Translations under genes and position numbers: made by a program | Notes under the pieces: generated by a model | The model's database searches: none | Told to the model about the DNA's origin: nothing | Seen by the model: only the letters and a program-made list of their open reading frames with translations | Assembly: GCA_005518205.2 (NCBI GenBank) | Contig: RFFC02000021.1 | Coordinates: 74,563-129,110 of the forward strand | Length of the DNA: 54,548 nucleotides | Direction of reading: 5' to 3' | Source of the DNA: Hormoscilla sp. GUM202 | GTDB lineage: Bacteria; Cyanobacteriota; Cyanobacteriia; Cyanobacteriales; Desertifilaceae | Part shown: positions 44,875 to 54,256 of the stretch, one piece after another | Layout: every line of letters starts with the position of its first letter | How positions within the stretch are numbered: the first letter of the stretch is position 1

Positions 44875-46291
44875 GGCTCTTCGGTACTTGGTTTGCTAAA
44901 CTATTGCTAATCTTGAAAAGCTAATAAACATCTTAGCTCAAAATTGTCTATGTTACGAAAACCAAATCCGCACCGTTTAACTAACTTAATTTTTTGGTTA
45001 ATTCCTTCGACGATACCATTAGTTGTTCTTTGCTCAAAATATGCTGTTATCTCCACTAACCAGCGACGGATTGTCCCTTGACTTTTTGGAAACAAATCTG
45101 CTGATTTTTTCAACCATTCTGCTAAATCCAATAAACCATCAAACCAATTTATGTCATTCTCAAATATTTCTCTAAGTTGCTCTTTTAATCCATGCATTTT
45201 TTGCAGCTTAGGAAATTCTTTATTGATTTCTTCTAATTTCCTTTTTTGAGCTTCCGTTAAATTATCTGAATTAGCAAGAAGGACATATTTCCCGTGTGTA
45301 ATTGCTTGAATTTTTGCAGTTTTTTTCTCCGAGTCTTTCATGTTATTGACTTCTTTTTTTGCTTGCTTACGACTATTGTCTAATTCTTCTTGAACCTGGT
45401 GCATTACATGAAATCTATCAGCGACAACCGACCCATTAGGCATTAATTTTTCTACCAAACTTTTATAAGGACGCCATAAATCAATACTTACCTCTTCTAT
45501 GCCTGATAACACGTCTATTCCCCAAGACATCAACACTTTTTTAATGGCTGATTGGGTGCGATCGGGGACTAAAGCTAGAAGTTGACTATTGTCCAAATCT
45601 ACTAATACTGCACAATAATTACCTTGCCCTTTTCTCAGACTAATTTCATCAATGCCCAATCTTTTTAAATCTTGAGGTTTTTGACCTACCAAACTTTTTC
45701 TTAAATCCTTTAACATAGTTTCAATTTCTGATTCACTTACCCCGGTTCTTTCAGCAACACTTTTAATATTACTATGTTTGACCTGACTCAATATATCGTC
45801 GGCAAGTCTTTTAGTATAGTTGCGTTTTGGTTCACAAAACTCCAAAGGCTCACTAAAAGTTGTCAAACATTTTTCACATTTCATTTGTCGTTTATTGACC
45901 TGTAAATAAACATTTTGACCATGCATAGGCAAGTCTTTAATGAGATGTGAATAATTGTGGTGAAGTTTATGACTCTTTTGACCGCAGTGAGGGCAAGTTA
46001 CTTCAGAATTTAAACTAGATATGGAGAGGATTATTCCTAGAGATGGATCCTGTTTGAAATGAGTAACTTTAACATCCGGGATATTCAGAAAATCTGTGAG
46101 TAGTTTTAGTTGTGCATTGGAAGCCATAATAAATTTTACCTCACTAAACAATGCTGTACGTAATTTAATTAAAGCATAAAAACTGCTACAAGTCAAGCCC
46201 CGCAATAGTTTTACTATTATTTAGTAACAATTTTAGCTCAATGCAAACGAGTGTTTATCTGATAGTTTAGCAACTCAAGTACCGAAGAGCC
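44875..46291 (-). mobile_element. Intact ISL3-family insertion sequence
   Basis: 1,417 bp. Inverted ends GGCTCTTCGGTACTTGGTTT (44875) and, from the right, GGCTCTTCGGTACTTGAGTT (46291). Flanked by identical 8-bp repeats CAAATTCC at 44867-44874 and 46292-46299, the duplication size typical of ISL3 elements. The single transposase ORF is complete. The recent insertion is consistent with perfect duplications. Confidence 0.95.
44907..46127 (-). CDS. ISL3-family transposase
   Basis: DDE transposase of about 406 residues from ATG 46127 (MASNAQLKLLTDFLN); the frame extends upstream to 46205, but that part precedes the usual start. The N-terminal zinc-ribbon has VTCPHCGQKSHKLHHN and MKCEKCLTTF; then an HTH (SVAERTGVSESEIETML), the catalytic region RLGIDEISLRKG, VSIDLWRPYKSLV, VVADRFHVMHQV, and the C-terminal TTNGIVEGINQKIKLVKRCGFG. 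No stops or shifts. Confidence 0.93.
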   Translation of the reverse strand: MASNAQLKLLTDFLNIPDVKVTHFKQDPSLGIILSISSLNSEVTCPHCGQKSHKLHHNYSHLIKDLPMHGQNVYLQVNKRQMKCEKCLTTFSEPLEFCEPKRNYTKRLADDILSQVKHSNIKSVAERTGVSESEIETMLKDLRKSLVGQKPQDLKRLGIDEISLRKGQGNYCAVLVDLDNSQLLALVPDRTQSAIKKVLMSWGIDVLSGIEEVSIDLWRPYKSLVEKLMPNGSVVADRFHVMHQVQEELDNSRKQAKKEVNNMKDSEKKTAKIQAITHGKYVLLANSDNLTEAQKRKLEEINKEFPKLQKMHGLKEQLREIFENDINWFDGLLDLAEWLKKSADLFPKSQGTIRRWLVEITAYFEQRTTNGIVEGINQKIKLVKRCGFGFRNIDNFELRCLLAFQD

Positions 46292-46345
46292 CAAATTCCA
46301 AATTCTTGCATTGACAACTGACAACTGACAACTGACAAATGCCAA

Positions 46346-48083
46346 ATGCCAAACCTGAAAAATTGTCTTCGTTTTCTCACCCCTTGCCAACCCAGACCTG
46401 AATATCCCCTGTTTGTCTTCCTGCCAGGAATGGATGGCACCGGGAGGTTGTTGCACAGACAAACACCTAGCTTACAGAAAACCTTTGATATTCGCTGTCT
46501 GGCCATCCCACCTGATGACCTAACTGACTGGGATGCTATGGCCAAAGAGGTAATTGGTCGGGGTCGAGCTGAGAGTCTCCTCTCAACCCTCCCATTCGGA
46601 ACCGGACTTGCGACTTTCACCGCAGTCGGCTACTGGTTGGTAAGCCGATGTCACTGGTAGCCGTTGATTGGATTACTCCTTTCTGGCCTTGTCCCATGAA
46701 ATTTCTCCCCTTCTGGTGGTCGTAATTGACTAAATTTATGCCTAACCCGGGCGGTTCGTGACGGGAGAACTGCCAAACCCATGAGTGCCACTCTTTATTA
46801 ACATGAATCCCTATAAAATAGGAATGCGCTAGTTTTTACCTGGTCAGGGCTTTAGTCCATTATATTTACCTTTCGGATTTCTCCTCCGGCTCTGTATCAT
46901 GTTTAGGGTTACTTTCTCCCAAGACTTCTTACCATATCCGTCCTATGTCAGCATATCCTCGAGCGTTACCTCGGGCATTGGCTTTTTAGGACATCCCCCC
47001 CCCTGTGGCTTTCGCTTATCATCTAACTTGTCTCCCTCCCTTCCTACCCACCCGGAGACAGCACACAGGAGGTTATTTCGTTCCTTGATACCATTATTGA
47101 TGCTTTTAGGCCCCTACAATACCCCGGGAGTTCTTTGAGCACGTTGTTAGCCAGAAGACAAGACTAACACTAACTACCATTTCCCTTTTGGGCCAGCGAT
47201 ACAGCCTTATTGCGCTGGTTCATCTTAACGAGGCTTAAATAGGTTCGCTTTTCTAGCCATGAGCATCTTTCCTTAGCGGATTTACCGGCGATAGCTGCCA
47301 GTTCTCCTACATTTGAGTCCTTGCTTCACACCGCAGTGATGTCACTCCGCAGCATTAAGGACCGGTGTCTCTCCCGTACTTGGAGGGGGGGATTTGGACC
47401 CCCATGGTACCAAAGTTACTGGCTAATGGGACCAGCCAGGCTTTCACTGGTTTTTCAGCTTATACCTGAACGAATCGCACGCCCTAATTGAAGCCGAGTT
47501 GCTCTATCAGCGTGCAGTTTATCTATGTGGCGAATCCTTTGGCGGTTGCTTAGCTCAAAAAGTGATAATGCACGCCAAAGGACTAATAGAGCGACTGATT
47601 CTCATCAATCCCGCCTCATCCTTTAAATTATATCCCTGGATGAGTTTAGGAGAGCCAATTACTCACGCATTGCCCTCAGCCCTCTACAGAGTCTCTAAAC
47701 TGGGGATACTGCCCTTTTTAGCCGACTGGGGACGGGTTGCCGACTGGGAAGTCCGCGCCCTGTGGTCAGCTATCCACTCTGTACCGCAAACAACCTTCAT
47801 TTGGCGTTTGTCTTTGCTCGGAGAGTTTCATATCAGTGAAACCCAGCTGAGTTGCATCACCCAACCCACGCTGCTTCTTGCTAGTGGTGCAGACAGACTC
47901 CTTCCTTCTGTCACAGAAGCTCAACGCCTCAACAGCTGCCTCCCTAAGGCCCAGATGGTAGTGCTGTCTGATAGCTGTCACGCCTGTCTATTGGAAAGGT
48001 CGGTTGACCTCTATCAAATTCTCCAAACACATAACTTCTTGTCTTCTGGAAATGCCGTTTCCCTGGTTAGAGGAGCGTCATAA
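46346..48083 (+). pseudogene. Alpha/beta hydrolase broken by an antisense group II intron
   Basis: The first part (46346-46555) gives PLFVFLPGMDGTGRLL, a typical oxyanion segment. The second (47481-48083) gives VYLCGESFGGCLAQK (nucleophile elbow GESFG), RLILINPASSF, then LLLASGADRLLPSV (acid) and VVLSDSCHACLLER (His). Joining 46555 to 47481 keeps the frame (VIALIEAELL). The intron between is on the minus strand, so it cannot splice from this gene's transcript and the gene should be inactive. It belongs to the esterase/lipase-like group common in cyanobacteria. Confidence 0.82.
46556..47480 (-). mobile_element. ORF-less group II intron, antisense to its host
   Basis: 925 nt. 5' GTGCGATTCGTTCAGG at 47480; domain V AGCCGACTGCGGTGAAAGTCG on the minus strand at 46599-46631, and 3' end CTCGACCCCGACC at 46556. 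The junctions are fixed by restoring the host frame. It is close in sequence to the intron at 30811-31734 and to the inner intron at 28125-29050. No reverse transcriptase. Confidence 0.87.
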
Positions 48084-48093
48084 ATCTAAGCAT

Positions 48094-48552
48094 TCAGTGA
48101 TAAAATGCCTTGTGATCAACTTCCGAGTGACCCAGTTCCTTGATGAAGCGTCGCACCCAGATTTTATCTTTGAGAAAGTCTTTCTCAGCTTGGTAGTGGG
48201 TCACAAGTAGTGATGTTAGCACAAGAAAGCATGGCTGCACGCTCCGGGAACCCTCCGCTACGCAGTGCGCGATCAGACGGAGATCGCAATAGTGGCATCC
48301 AACGGCAAGTCAAATAACGATATTTCAGGCATTTCAGCTCCCAGCCGAAAAATTGAAAATGCCACACCTATTGGGACAGACTAGCCATCACATCACTACA
48401 TGTTTATCACTACCCTCAGCTTTAGCTAATATCTCCCGCTCAAAATCATAAGGCTGACGACCCCGCACTTGACGGTAAATTTGGTGCAGCGCCAGTTGGC
48501 GTTCTTCTAAGGATGAGCGGCGGTTAGCTGTGAAGGGTTTGAATTGATTCAT
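48094..48552 (-). pseudogene. Phycobilisome linker fragment broken by a MITE
   Basis: ATG at 48552 gives MNQFKPFTANRRSSLEERQL, then YRQVRGRQPYDFEREILAKAE. A 223-bp MITE follows. Beyond it, KDFLKDKIWVRRFIKELGHS continues in the same sense to a TGA at 48094. The joined sequence matches the start of a phycobilisome rod or core linker (PBS linker domain), here cut off after about 75 residues; a full domain is about 150-180. So it lost its C terminus as well. A phycobilisome-type protein is encoded upstream. Confidence 0.75.
48192..48414. mobile_element. IS1-type MITE, 223 bp, with 8-bp target duplication
   Basis: Ends GGTAGTGGGTCACAAGTAGT (48192) and, inverted, GGTAGTGATAAACATGTAGT (48414). Flanks CTCAGCTT at 48184-48191 and 48415-48422 are identical. 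No transposase. A similar end with an IS1-transposase scrap lies at 34893-34997, which suggests the parent family. Excision restores the linker frame. Confidence 0.88.
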
Positions 48553-48633
48553 GTTTTCTCCCTTTGTCGAGTCATTTTTGGTATTTCAGCTTTTTATTCT
48601 GAGGTTAGTTAATCCCATGCTTGACATATCTTG

Positions 48634-49107
48634 TCAAGCATGGGATTCTAGCGACAGCGTCACAATGTCAATATAAGAACGGACTAAACTACTACAAGCA
48701 GGCGGCAGAGTCGCGTCTACTGCTTTTTGCAAATAGCGGTACGCCGTAGTGCAATGATTTGTTTTTTTGTAAGCCCGCATAATTGTATCGAACCATGACA
48801 TCATCTGTTCCTTAAAGAACAGTTCATCGTTTCGCAAAATTGATAAGGCGATGTAGCGGACCATTTCTGTCATATCGTATTTGCAACGCGCTCCATGCTG
48901 GCGAATCAGTTCTGGATAAGTCTGCGCAAATTTCCGCAGTGTCTGCATGACTAGCTTTTCGCTGTGCTTACCCAGTTGCTGGTAAGTCTCCAGTCTGGTA
49001 GTGTAACTCCGAATATACTGCTCTAATGGGTAGAGTTCGGTGGAGTTGAGATAGCGACCGTCCGCTTCTATCAGGCTTTGTTCTAGGGTGTGATTGAGGG
49101 TATGCAT
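48634..49107 (-). CDS. Phycobilisome-type (phycobiliprotein-like) protein
   Basis: About 157 residues with the globin-like phycobiliprotein pattern: EQYIRSYTTRLETYQQLGKH, then ARCKYDMTEMVRYIALSIL with a Cys and Asp at the usual chromophore-site spacing, and FKEQMMSWFDTIMRAYKKT. It diverges from the major phycocyanin and allophycocyanin subunits, so it is best called a phycobilisome-family protein. I take ATG 49107 (MHTLNHTLEQSL) although a TTG at 49140 keeps the frame. It lies upstream of the broken linker gene on the same strand. Function unproven. Confidence 0.7.
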   Translation of the reverse strand: MHTLNHTLEQSLIEADGRYLNSTELYPLEQYIRSYTTRLETYQQLGKHSEKLVMQTLRKFAQTYPELIRQHGARCKYDMTEMVRYIALSILRNDELFFKEQMMSWFDTIMRAYKKTNHCTTAYRYLQKAVDATLPPACSSLVRSYIDIVTLSLESHA

Positions 49108-49416
49108 CCAACTTACAACTCTATTCTCTATTATTACCAAACTGCCCTAAGAATAAAGATAAATTGCAAATTTGCAGATATTCTTAATATCTTGGCTGCC
49201 GGTGGACTCTAGTTACACAGGCGCTATCGCCTCTCCCGATCCGCTCCTGGTGGGTTGACGATCGGGGGCGATATCGACCCTCAACCGACGGTATAGCGGC
49301 GATCGCCCCTGTCCGAAAGGCTTATATATACTATAAGTTAGCTTAAAGTTGTCGATATCTTTACAATTTGTTACATTGGAAGCGAGTCAAGAAAACAATT
49401 AGCAACAATCACCCCT

Positions 49417-50214
49417 ATGTTTACTGGCATCACTGGTATATTTCCTTTTTCCAGCAATACGGATATGGGAGAGCAGCTACTCTCAAGTGTGGCAAGCCAA
49501 GGCATCCGCCATTTATTTAGCAGCAGTGAGTCGGTAGATGTCTCGATCCGCTGCAAGCCCTCTAGCAAACTGTTGCAAGGCAGAATCGACGGATTGCAAA
49601 TGACTGGTCGCGGTCTGGTCATCCGCAAAGATTTCCCGGTTGAGGAAATGTCCTTTACTACCGACGCCGTTGCTATTGATGTGGCCGCTGTGCTCAGGGG
49701 TGAAATTCGTCTGTTGCAACCCACCCAAGCGGTTGCCCTGATCTCCCTTTCTGAAGGGGGCATCAACCATGCCTTCAAGGCCCAACTGGTGACAAAACGC
49801 CTGGAAAATCTCTCTGTACCAGCCTTGACCGAATTCTCTGGCGGCAAACCGGTTTCCTTTCAGGCACGTCAGGTAGAGTTGCTGGCCAACAACAAAATTA
49901 GGCTATTTGCCACATGTAATCTAGGTGCTGGTGAACCTGTGCCCATTGTGATGACCTCAACCCTGGCAGTTGAGCGCAGGCGTCGCATTACCTTTAGTCA
50001 AGCTCAGTTTGAGCCAGAATTGGTACCAGACTCTGTCCGGGATATCTCGGAAAAGTTGACAGGGGTACTTGATGAAATTTTGAATGACATGGTAGACCTC
50101 GATCGTTTTGACCTGGATGGAGTAAAATTGCGTATTAATCGCCTAGAAACTCAAGGGAAAAATTTGCTGTTCAGCGGCTACGCTCAAATTGAGCATTTCC
50201 CACGTACATCCTAA
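49417..50214 (+). CDS. DUF2993 (LmeA-like) phospholipid-binding-family protein
   Basis: 265 residues matching the cyanobacterial DUF2993 family: SESVDVSIRCKPSSKLLQG, then IDGLQMTGRGLVIRKDFPVE, VALISLSEGGINHAFKAQLV, and NLLFSGYAQIEHFP at the C terminus. The relative LmeA in mycobacteria binds phospholipid in the envelope. No clear signal peptide here. It is the first of a plus-strand run leading to chrA, but the 350-bp gap with repeats argues against an operon. Confidence 0.85.
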   Translation: MFTGITGIFPFSSNTDMGEQLLSSVASQGIRHLFSSSESVDVSIRCKPSSKLLQGRIDGLQMTGRGLVIRKDFPVEEMSFTTDAVAIDVAAVLRGEIRLLQPTQAVALISLSEGGINHAFKAQLVTKRLENLSVPALTEFSGGKPVSFQARQVELLANNKIRLFATCNLGAGEPVPIVMTSTLAVERRRRITFSQAQFEPELVPDSVRDISEKLTGVLDEILNDMVDLDRFDLDGVKLRINRLETQGKNLLFSGYAQIEHFPRTS

Positions 50215-50560
50215 GCAATTCAAAATTATTTCTTCAAAATTATTGCATTTGGAAGGCCATTTTTAACTTGGATCTCAGCTTTTATCGTTATGCAATTTAA
50301 ATGGACGACAAGGACAGGCAACCAATGTCTGTCAGATGCATGAATCAATTACAACTAGCAACAAAATCCTCTCCGGAACTGTTCTGTTCTCGCCCTCGTT
50401 CCCAGGCTCCGCCTGGGAACGCGGAGGATGCGATCGCAACAGATCTGCTTCGCCCTGACGACCTATCAAACTTCGATGTGTGATTAATGTGCTCCGCAAG
50501 CAGTGCTTCGTGCTTACTACGAACGGAACGGAAGCACTTTAGTGCTTACTACGAACGATT
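50215..50560. other. Gap with hairpin repeats before chrA
   Basis: Includes CGTTCCCAGGC / GCCTGGGAACG at about 50396-50420, and GGAAGCACTTTAGTGCTTACTACGAACG-type hairpins at about 50500-50558 (the same module as near 22180-22245). A 60-codon ORF at 50301 is partly repeat-derived and I do not call it. Confidence 0.55.
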
Positions 50561-51736
50561 ATGAGAAACTCAAATCAAGGGCATTTGGGCGAACTGGCAA
50601 AATTATTTCTTAAACTAGGGGCGATCGGCTTCGGTGGCCCCGCCGCCCACATCGCCATGATGGAGGATGAGGTTGTCGAAAAACGCCAGTGGTTAACCAG
50701 GGAACATTTCCTGGATTTAATTGGTGCTACCAACCTCATTCCTGGTCCCAATTCAACTGAAATGGCAATTCATGTAGGCTATCTCTACGGTGGTTTGCCC
50801 GGTTTGATGGTGTCAGGGGTCTGTTTTGTTCTCCCAGCAGTTGCCATCACGGCTATCCTGGCCTGGGTCTATGTCTCCTTTGGCAGTCTGCCCCAAGTTG
50901 CCCCTTTACTTTATGGCATTAAACCTGCTGTACTAGCAATTATCTTGGGTGCTTTGTGGCGTCTGGGTAAAAAGGCAGTGAAAAACTGGAAATTGCTCAT
51001 TATTGCTTTGGGAGTGGCTATTTCCCTATTCTTAGGATTAAACCAGGTAGTAGCGCTATTATTGGGGGGAGTTTTGGGCATGATTGGCCTGCGACTGGCG
51101 GCGGGAGATAATCATCAGAATACAGCAATGCTAGCCGCTGGGTTAACTAGCAGTGTGGCCCTGGGAGACATTACCGCGATATCAGTTGCTGCTAGGACTA
51201 CAACTCAGGTACCCTTGTGGCAGTTGGGGTTATTTTTTCTGAAGGTGGGAAGCGTTCTATTTGGTAGTGGCTATGTCCTGGTGGCTTTTCTGGAAAATGG
51301 ATTAGTCAGAGACTATGGTTGGTTGACTCAGCAGCAGCTGCTGGATGCGATCGCGATCGGTCAATTCACTCCTGGACCTGTACTTTCCACATCTACATTT
51401 ATCGGTTACCTAATTGCTGGTTTACCTGGTGCCGCAGTTGCGACAATGGGAATATTCCTGCCCTCATTTTTCTTCGTTGCTGCCTTAAATCCCCTGATTC
51501 CACGCTTGCGGGCATCCAAGTGGACATCAGCATTTTTAGATGCGGTCAATGCTGGGGCCGTAGCCTTAATAGCAGTGGTAACAATTCAGTTAGCACGAGG
51601 TACTCTGATTGATATAGCAACTATCCTGATTGCTATTGCCGCTGCTATTGGGGCCATTCGCTTTCAAGTTAACGCTGCATGGCTGGTTTTGGGTGGTGCT
51701 GTGCTGGGGTTTTTAGTTTCAATCAGTAATTTGTGA
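50561..51736 (+). CDS. chrA: Chromate transporter (CHR family)
   Basis: 391-residue two-domain CHR protein. Both halves carry the signature: N-terminal FLKLGAIGFGGPAAHIAMM, then GATNLIPGPNSTEMAIHVGY; C-terminal FFLKVGSVLFGSGYVLVAFL, then AIGQFTPGPVLSTSTFIGY. About ten hydrophobic helices. Exports chromate in resistant bacteria; here the substrate is assumed from the family. The start at ATG 50561 follows a hairpin repeat. The sequence is intact. Confidence 0.9.
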   Translation: MRNSNQGHLGELAKLFLKLGAIGFGGPAAHIAMMEDEVVEKRQWLTREHFLDLIGATNLIPGPNSTEMAIHVGYLYGGLPGLMVSGVCFVLPAVAITAILAWVYVSFGSLPQVAPLLYGIKPAVLAIILGALWRLGKKAVKNWKLLIIALGVAISLFLGLNQVVALLLGGVLGMIGLRLAAGDNHQNTAMLAAGLTSSVALGDITAISVAARTTTQVPLWQLGLFFLKVGSVLFGSGYVLVAFLENGLVRDYGWLTQQQLLDAIAIGQFTPGPVLSTSTFIGYLIAGLPGAAVATMGIFLPSFFFVAALNPLIPRLRASKWTSAFLDAVNAGAVALIAVVTIQLARGTLIDIATILIAIAAAIGAIRFQVNAAWLVLGGAVLGFLVSISNL

Positions 51737-51867
51737 TAATTGATAATTGAGGAGGGACAATTGAGAATGGTAGATTGATTTATTCACTTTCATTAGCAAT
51801 TTTTAGTTATTCTTGACATTGTTATACAGAGAGTATAGGATATTTAATCATTAGCTAGATAGACAAA

Positions 51868-53900
51868 ATGAAACAGGAAGTCAAAAAGAATAAGTGGCAA
51901 AAACTGACATTTTACACGTCATTGCTCCTCTGCGCCACTACTTTCCTGTTGGCGACAGGCGGGCTGTTCTTGTACTCGCGAGAACAACAGCAAATACTCA
52001 CAGAGGCGAGAAGATCAGCCAAGCAAAAAACAGTCCGGGCGGCTTTGGAAATTGACCGAGAAGTGCGTTTGGCTAAAGACACAGCCCTGGCGATCGCCAA
52101 CGATCTGACTGCGGGCAGATTAAATGACGCCGAAGGTATTAAACCGACTCAAAGCCGAACTGGAAAAAAAGGCTCTTCGGTACTTGGTTTGCTATTTCGG
52201 ACGCCCAAAATCGCTGAAAGCTTTGCTATGTAACGGTTTGGGCTATTGCTCGATCCAATTGTTATCAAAAACTATAACCCTTGGGCATGAAAGCCTTGCG
52301 CAGCAAAGCTTTCAGCTTTAATTGGTTGCGAAAATACCATAGTAAGTACCGAAGAGCCGAAAAAAAGCCTCAGCTTTTAGATGTGGGCGTTGCCTATGAA
52401 CCTTTCGCCTACGATCCGAATGTGAGGCTGTATGCACCCTATTATGCCAGATTAAAAAATGAACTGCAATCCCTGGAAGTTACCTACAACTACACTCGTC
52501 CTAAGTATGCTTGGTATCGGAACACTCTCAGCAAGGGGGCTCATTGGGGAGAACCATACTTTTGGCAGGACAGCACTTTATTCAGTCAGCCAGCAGTGGG
52601 ATATTTCACGCCTTTTTATAGTCAAGGAGATCGGAAGCAGCGTCCGCGAGGAATAGTCTACGCCGACTATTCTGTGGAGACTATCGCAGATATAGTCAAG
52701 TCACTCAATCTCGGTAGAACTGGCTACGGCTTTCTAGTTTCCCGGACTGGGAATTTTCTCTATCATCCCAATGAAGGGTATGTCAAAAGTAAGGCAAACA
52801 TCTTTGACCTCGTATACGATCGCAACGAATCACAAGTTCGTCCTTTAGTAGATTTAGTAGCTAGAGCCTTGCGTGGCGAACCCGTAGAAGCAGATTTGAG
52901 CGATGACATCACAGGTCAAAATTCCTGGGTATTTCTGCGGCAAGTAAATCAGAATGGATGAGTGGTGGGAGTAGTCTTTATTCAGGACGAAGTTTTGCCA
53001 GACAACCAAACCACGCGACGCCAACTTATCTTTCTCAGTCTCGCATTTATGTGGTTTTTCGTGTTTTTGTTTTTCCTCCTTTTCCGGGCTGACAAGGGTA
53101 CTGTCAAGCGTCTTGGGGCACTGTCGTCTACTGTCAGCCTGTTGTTTCTAGCAGAAATCGGGTTTATCTGGAGTTTGGAGCTAAAAACACGTACCTATAC
53201 CTCTACCCGGAATCTGCTGCTGAATGAAACTGCTGTAGATCAGTTATTGGTTCCCCAAGTTAAGTTAAGTGCAAAATTAAACCAAAAACCACCGCTGTTT
53301 GTACCTACGGGGGTTTATATTCAGTCCCTATATTTTACCAGTTATAACAATGTGTTTGTGACTGGCTATATCTGGCAGGAATACCACGAAGAAATCCATG
53401 ATGAGTTGGAGCGTGGTTTTATCCTACCCGATGCTATTGATGCCAATAATTTGAAAATGACGGAGGCTTATCGCCACAAGGAAGACGATCTCGAGGTCAT
53501 CGGTTGGTATGTTGAAGCTACTCTGCGTCAGGATTTTGATTTTTCCAATTATCCCTTTGACTATAAAGATGTCAAAATCAGGTTGTTACACCTGGACTTC
53601 AATCGTCGGGAATTAAACCGTCAGGTAATTCTGGTTCCCGATCTAGAGGGCTACGAAGTGATCGATCCCAGAACTAAACCTGGTGTAGATAAAGATATTG
53701 TCTTGGGCAACTGGAATCTGAGTGATAGTTTTTTTGAGTACAAGTTCAAAACTTATGATACAAATTTGGGAATCAAAAGTAATCTGTTCAAAACTAACTT
53801 TCCCGAACTTCATTTCACGATCGTGCTGCAAAGATATTTTATCGGTCCGTTGATTTCTAGAGTCGGACCACTCTTCGTTGTCATCACTGGGTGTAATTAA
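51868..53900 (+). pseudogene. Cache-like sensor with channel-like C-terminal region, multiply broken
   Basis: After repair the reading goes: TM1 (FYTSLLLCATTFLLATGGLF), an extracytoplasmic Cache-like region (KTVRAALEIDREVRLAKDTA, GVAYEPFAYDPN, WGEPYFWQDST, GIVYADYSVETIADIV), TM2 (LIFLSLAFMWFFVFLFFLLF), TM3 (STVSLLFLAEIGFIWSLEL), then a beta-rich region (PTGVYIQSLYFTSYNNVFV, FDFSNYPFDYKDVKIRLLHL, FPELHFTIVLQRYFIGPL) that looks like the ligand-binding domain and first helix of a pentameric ligand-gated channel. Lesions: one extra G near 52134, a MITE at 52171-52358, a TGA at 52959-52961 in a continuing frame (NQNG-stop-VVGVVF), and loss of the C terminus at 53900. The channel reading is an inference. 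Confidence 0.55.
52171..52358. mobile_element. ISL3-type MITE, 188 bp, with 8-bp target duplication
   Basis: Ends GGCTCTTCGGTACTTGGTTT and, inverted, GGCTCTTCGGTACTTACTAT. Flanked by GAAAAAAA at 52163-52170 and 52359-52366. The first 20 bases equal the left end of the ISL3 element at 44875, so it was probably mobilised by that element's transposase. Its removal joins ELEKK to PQLLDVGVAYEP in frame. Confidence 0.93.
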
Positions 53901-54256
53901 AAGTGATACTTAATCATGAGCCGGTGATGTGGGGTGATGTGATCGAAGTAATTAATTAATAGGACAGAAGATCAATATCGCCGGTGAACAAAGGCGCAAT
54001 ATTGACGCACGAGATTATAATAAGTACATAGGCTTGCATCCGGATTGATATTTTCGCTCTTGCGTCAATTGAGGAGAATTTAAATCCCTGAAAGCCTTAT
54101 GGGATAAGGCTGGAGATCCAAAAAATCCTATGCGATCGCCCCTTCGCAGAAATCTAAAAATAATTTTGCACAACTACTTACTTAGATGTTCAGAGCGCTA
54201 TCATGGCAGAAAACTGATGGTCGTCTGGTGAGAGCTGGTGAGAGTCTTAATAACTG
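53901..54256. other. Short gene-free region at a mobile-element border
   Basis: Begins where the receptor-like gene is cut off (53900) and ends at the transposase fragment, so the border of an inserted element may lie here. Contains an ATATCGCC / GGCGCAATAT pair near 53975-54003. No ORF of note. Confidence 0.4.

Noticed and set aside
46899-47138. ORFs inside the introns (also 28308-28718, 28962-29228, 30646-30993)
   Set aside because: No reverse transcriptase or maturase motifs, and the same DNA is explained by conserved intron sequence on the minus strand.
50301-50483. 60-codon ORF before chrA
   Set aside because: Half of it is the GTTCCCAGGC palindrome, with no conserved-looking remainder.
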